NCBI GenBank assembly: GCA_002350765.1
Contig: DEFK01000017.1
Coordinates: 62,001-126,000, forward strand
Length of the DNA: 64,000 nucleotides
Origin: Ruminococcaceae bacterium UBA2854
Lineage (GTDB): Bacteria > Bacillota > Clostridia > Oscillospirales > Acutalibacteraceae
Reading direction: 5' to 3'
Every line of letters starts with the position of its first letter. The stretch's first letter is position 1. The position numbers were made by a program, and so were the translations under genes. The notes beneath the pieces are model-generated. The model searched no databases. It was not told the origin of the DNA and was given only the letters and a program-made list of their open reading frames with translations. Shown piece by piece: positions 61,417-64,000 of this stretch.

Positions 61417-61424
61417 AATTTTTT

Positions 61425-61459
61425 CGGCGTTACCGCGTCTATTAAACGATGTAACGCCG
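61425..61459 (+). terminator. Hairpin between membrane protein and S41 peptidase genes
   Basis: CGGCGTTAC / GTAACGCCG stem, 17-nt loop, short T-run. Confidence 0.6.
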
Positions 61460-61485
61460 TTTAAAACTATTATGGAGGTTAAAAA

Positions 61486-63609
61486 ATGAAAAAAGTATTA
61501 TCACCTATTAGCGTGGTTCTTGCACTTTTGATCCTTATCAGCTCGGCTTTACCGCTGACCGCGTATGCTGCCGAGGACGAAATCAGCGCGAAAGACACCA
61601 AGGCGTATATCTACAGTATGGATAAAACCGAAACGCTGAAATGCGTTTTCAAAAGTAGTATGCCCGATATGGCATTTATTTCTACGATTGACTATTTAAA
61701 GCGTGTCTATGTTGACGAGCCGACAGAAGCAAAGAACGCCGACGGCACTTACACGATAACGAATCCTAAGGGAACAATGGTTATCGACCCCGAAAAGGAT
61801 ACGCTTCATTTCGATAGTTTTGAGAACTTTGTCTCTGCTAAGGAAAACGCGGACGGCACCGAACTGGACGTGGCTTACGCCAAAGAGTACGCGCCTGTAA
61901 ACGAGGGAGAAGTAAATGATCTCGATCTTGACCTTTCGCCTTATAAAATCGATATTATCGAATATGACGGAAAAACCTATTTCCCTGTATCGACAATCGG
62001 ACTTATTTTCGGCGCAACCTATAATACGGCGGTGTATTGCGAAAACGAGGTTTATTTTATCCATAGTTCCGATATAGTAATGAGAGATTGTTATTTCAAA
62101 AACTCTACGCCTTATAATACTCTAAAACGCAGCAAAGATCTGGTCGAGTTGGGTTATAACGACCTGTGCTTCGCGATTGATAAGCTTTACGGCAGACCCG
62201 CTCAGGCTGAAATTGCGTCGATGCTCGAAGAAAAAAGCTTTGATGAAACTCTGGACGAGTACAACGATGATACCCGTCGAGCAAAAGAATTACTTCTATC
62301 GGAAAATATGGTTGATTATGTTCTCGGAACTGCTTATCTCGGAAAAGTATTCTCCGACGGAGGTCATACGGCGGTAAATTACCCTGCGGTATTATCGTTT
62401 ATTACCCCCGGAACCGCTGTATATAATGAGCTTGACAGACTATCCGAGTCAGAGGATTTCCGTGACAGAACTGCGGCAAACTATGCGATGAGCACTCTCG
62501 CCTCAAGTCAGAGAGCCACAACTATGTCGGAATTCCGAAGCGGTAAATATAAAGATTATGATCTTGTAAAGTCGTGGGATGACCAGTCGAAATCGAAGCT
62601 TTATGTTACGGGAGATACAGCTGTATTCGTGTTTGATTCGTTTGTTAACGAGGCGGTTTATAACTTTAAATGGTCTCTTGACTACGCTAAGGAAAAGGGT
62701 ATTAAGCGTTTTGTTATAGACATTTCCTGCAACAGCGGCGGTAACGCGGCGGTCGTTATGTATATCATGGCTATGATTACCAATAAAAACAAGGATAGCT
62801 ATGTTTTCTCATATAGAAAAATTCAGACGCTTACAGGCAATATTACGAGAATCGATAACGATATTGATTTGAATTTAGACGGTCAGATAAACGACCTCGA
62901 CAAGAGCGTATATTATGATTTTGAATACGCCTTTATCACATCCAAAATCTCTTATTCCTGCGGAAATCTGCTTCCTTGTCTTGCAAAGGAAGCGGGCTTC
63001 CCGATCCTCGGCGAAAGAAGCGGAGGCGGAGCCTGCTCGCTGTTAATCGCTTACACCCCCGAGACATTTTTCTATGCGCTTTCAAGCTATAATAAGTTCA
63101 TCACCAAGGACAACAAGGACGTTGACAGCGGCGCCGAGCTCGATTATGACCTGACTAAGCAGGCAAGCGATGGAAGCGGTATAGACTATTCGGGCTTGTA
63201 TGATGTTGCCGCTTACAGCAAAATGATTGACGAGTTCTACGGCGTAAAGCCCGCGGACGATCCCGCAAAGGATGAACCCGCTAAAACCGTTACCAAAAAG
63301 AAAGCTAACCCGATTAAAGTGACTGCAAAGACAAAGACAGTTAAGCTCAAAAAGGTTAAAAAGACTGCCCAAAAGGCCGCAACATTTACGGTTAAAAAGG
63401 CGCAGGGTAAGCTTAGCTTTACAATTAAGTCCGCTAAGAAGGCGATTAAAAAGTATCTCACAATTTCCAAGAAGGGCGTACTTAAATTCAAGAAGTGGAA
63501 GAAAGCTAAGAAAGGAACATACACCATTAAAGTTACGGTAAAAGCAAACGGTAACGCAAAATATAAATCCAAGTCCGTTGTTAAGACTGTTAAGGTTAAA
63601 GTAAAATAA
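61486..63609 (+). CDS. Secreted S41-family peptidase with Lys-rich C-terminal module
   Basis: A 707-residue exported protein: signal peptide (1 to about 29), a copper-amine-oxidase-like or substrate-binding N-region (about 40-195), and an S41 (C-terminal processing peptidase-like) domain (about 350-570) with KRFVIDISCNSGGNAAV, a possible Ser in SYSCGNLLP, and GERSGGGACS. The final module of about 100 residues is very rich in Lys (KAQGKLSFTIKSAKK, VTVKANGNAKYKSKS) and resembles the end of the CotH protein at 47.6 kb. The usual catalytic dyad is not fully clear, so activity is uncertain. The ATG follows TGGAGGT. Confidence 0.85.
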   Translation: MKKVLSPISVVLALLILISSALPLTAYAAEDEISAKDTKAYIYSMDKTETLKCVFKSSMPDMAFISTIDYLKRVYVDEPTEAKNADGTYTITNPKGTMVIDPEKDTLHFDSFENFVSAKENADGTELDVAYAKEYAPVNEGEVNDLDLDLSPYKIDIIEYDGKTYFPVSTIGLIFGATYNTAVYCENEVYFIHSSDIVMRDCYFKNSTPYNTLKRSKDLVELGYNDLCFAIDKLYGRPAQAEIASMLEEKSFDETLDEYNDDTRRAKELLLSENMVDYVLGTAYLGKVFSDGGHTAVNYPAVLSFITPGTAVYNELDRLSESEDFRDRTAANYAMSTLASSQRATTMSEFRSGKYKDYDLVKSWDDQSKSKLYVTGDTAVFVFDSFVNEAVYNFKWSLDYAKEKGIKRFVIDISCNSGGNAAVVMYIMAMITNKNKDSYVFSYRKIQTLTGNITRIDNDIDLNLDGQINDLDKSVYYDFEYAFITSKISYSCGNLLPCLAKEAGFPILGERSGGGACSLLIAYTPETFFYALSSYNKFITKDNKDVDSGAELDYDLTKQASDGSGIDYSGLYDVAAYSKMIDEFYGVKPADDPAKDEPAKTVTKKKANPIKVTAKTKTVKLKKVKKTAQKAATFTVKKAQGKLSFTIKSAKKAIKKYLTISKKGVLKFKKWKKAKKGTYTIKVTVKANGNAKYKSKSVVKTVKVKVK

Positions 63610-63676
63610 GACTTTCCAAAAATTAGGTTATTAAACCAATAAATAAAACGATAGATTTATAGAAACAACAAAACAT

Positions 63677-63730
63677 CCCACAGGACAGGCGTAAACACTC
63701 TGTTTTAACCTTCCTGTGGGGTTCTTTTTT
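63677..63730 (+). terminator. Terminator of the S41 peptidase gene
   Basis: CCCACAGGA / TCCTGTGGG stem with 26-nt loop followed by a run of T (63723-63730). Confidence 0.82.
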
Positions 63731-63768
63731 CTGAAAATAGCGAGAAATATCTTTCTATCGCAAAAAAT

Positions 63769-64000
63769 AAGACTGCGATATTGTATCAATACCGTAGTCT
63801 TAATTTGGCAGGGGCAGAATATCTTCATCTTGCGAAAACTTTCCCCCCGTTTGTCGCGGCGTGTATCATAGTTAAAAGTATCATAAACGCGGCGGGCTAA
63901 AAACAGTCCGCCGGACTGTTTTCTTAACGCCCTGTTCAAGTCCTTCTGCAAAAATAAACTGACAAAACAAAAAGACCATAGTATTTGTATCAATACTATA
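63769..64000. repeat. Two related palindromes near the right edge
   Basis: Copy 1 (63769-63801) has arms AAGACTGCGATATTG and CAATACCGTAGTCTT around TAT. Copy 2 (from about 63975, cut by the window) has AAGACCATAGTATTTG and CAATACTATA around TAT. The variable bases change together in both arms, so pairing is kept. The 170 bp between contain no supported gene. It could be the border of a mobile element or a pair of recombinase or regulator sites. Confidence 0.55.

Noticed and set aside
63631..63993. Minus-strand 120-codon ORF at the right edge
   Set aside because: It runs through the terminator and the palindromes, lacks a ribosome binding site and has no protein-like pattern.

Overview
The window looks like a chromosomal segment of a strictly anaerobic gut Firmicute, most likely a Ruminococcus-like member of the Oscillospirales. 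The clues are strong AGGAGG-type ribosome binding sites, a moderate GC content, a flavodiiron protein, a class I two-subunit fumarase, a fructose PTS, a large secreted starch-degrading amylase, Clostridia-type surface proteins (CotH, S41, BIG2-like, InlB-like repeats) and several eukaryote-like or partner-switching signalling genes. No rRNA, tRNA, CRISPR array or transposase was seen. The genus is an inference.

Layout. 1-5.5 kb (minus strand): a partial DegT-type aminotransferase, then a TetR regulator with a heterodimeric ABC exporter. 5.7-16.7 kb: glycogen branching enzyme with a long Lys/Ala/Pro tail, a DUF6062-like protein, an OGG-type glycosylase, a secreted InlB-repeat protein followed by a 39-residue small ORF, fumarase, a two-component system and a membrane protein. 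16.8-22.5 kb (minus): fruR-fruK-fruA-ptsH-ptsI, a complete fructose PTS unit. 22.8-36.5 kb: flavodiiron protein, 1100-residue amylase with two CBM26 modules, an acidic/basic lipoprotein, a divergent Ser/Thr kinase and HTH pair, a secreted transglutaminase-like protein followed by a second small ORF of the same family, AlkD-like and MBL-fold proteins, and a frameshifted surface protein. 36.5-46 kb: DUF1846 protein, a glutaminase-less asparagine synthetase homologue, the nagB / left-handed beta-helix / glmM operon and a NAD-salvage operon (pncA-nadE-pncB). 46-56.4 kb: hydrolase, membrane protein, CotH protein, BASS transporter, and a histidine kinase - SARP-like response regulator - luxS operon divergent from a secreted protein of unknown function. 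56.5-64 kb: diguanylate cyclase, an Rsb-like module (STAS, PP2C, anti-sigma kinase), an lgt-like remnant, a membrane protein, an S41 peptidase, and repeated palindromes at the right edge.

How the parts work together. Carbon flow is a theme: starch is cut outside the cell, fructose enters through the PTS, glycogen is branched by GlgB, and fructose-6-phosphate can move into amino sugars. The leader of the nagB operon carries the conserved blocks of a glmS self-cleaving ribozyme. With GlmM and a GlmU-like beta-helix protein encoded behind it, this suggests that NagB may here replace GlmS and make glucosamine-6-phosphate from ammonia.

Other signals of interest are: a 131-bp promoter unit present three times in tandem next to a SARP-type regulator and luxS, each unit with two TTGCAAA heptamers exactly 11 bp apart; two small ORFs with the same N-terminal motif and almost the same 12-nt junction behind secreted proteins; and intergenic arrays with strict 7-bp periodicity at five or so places, each with its own heptamer.
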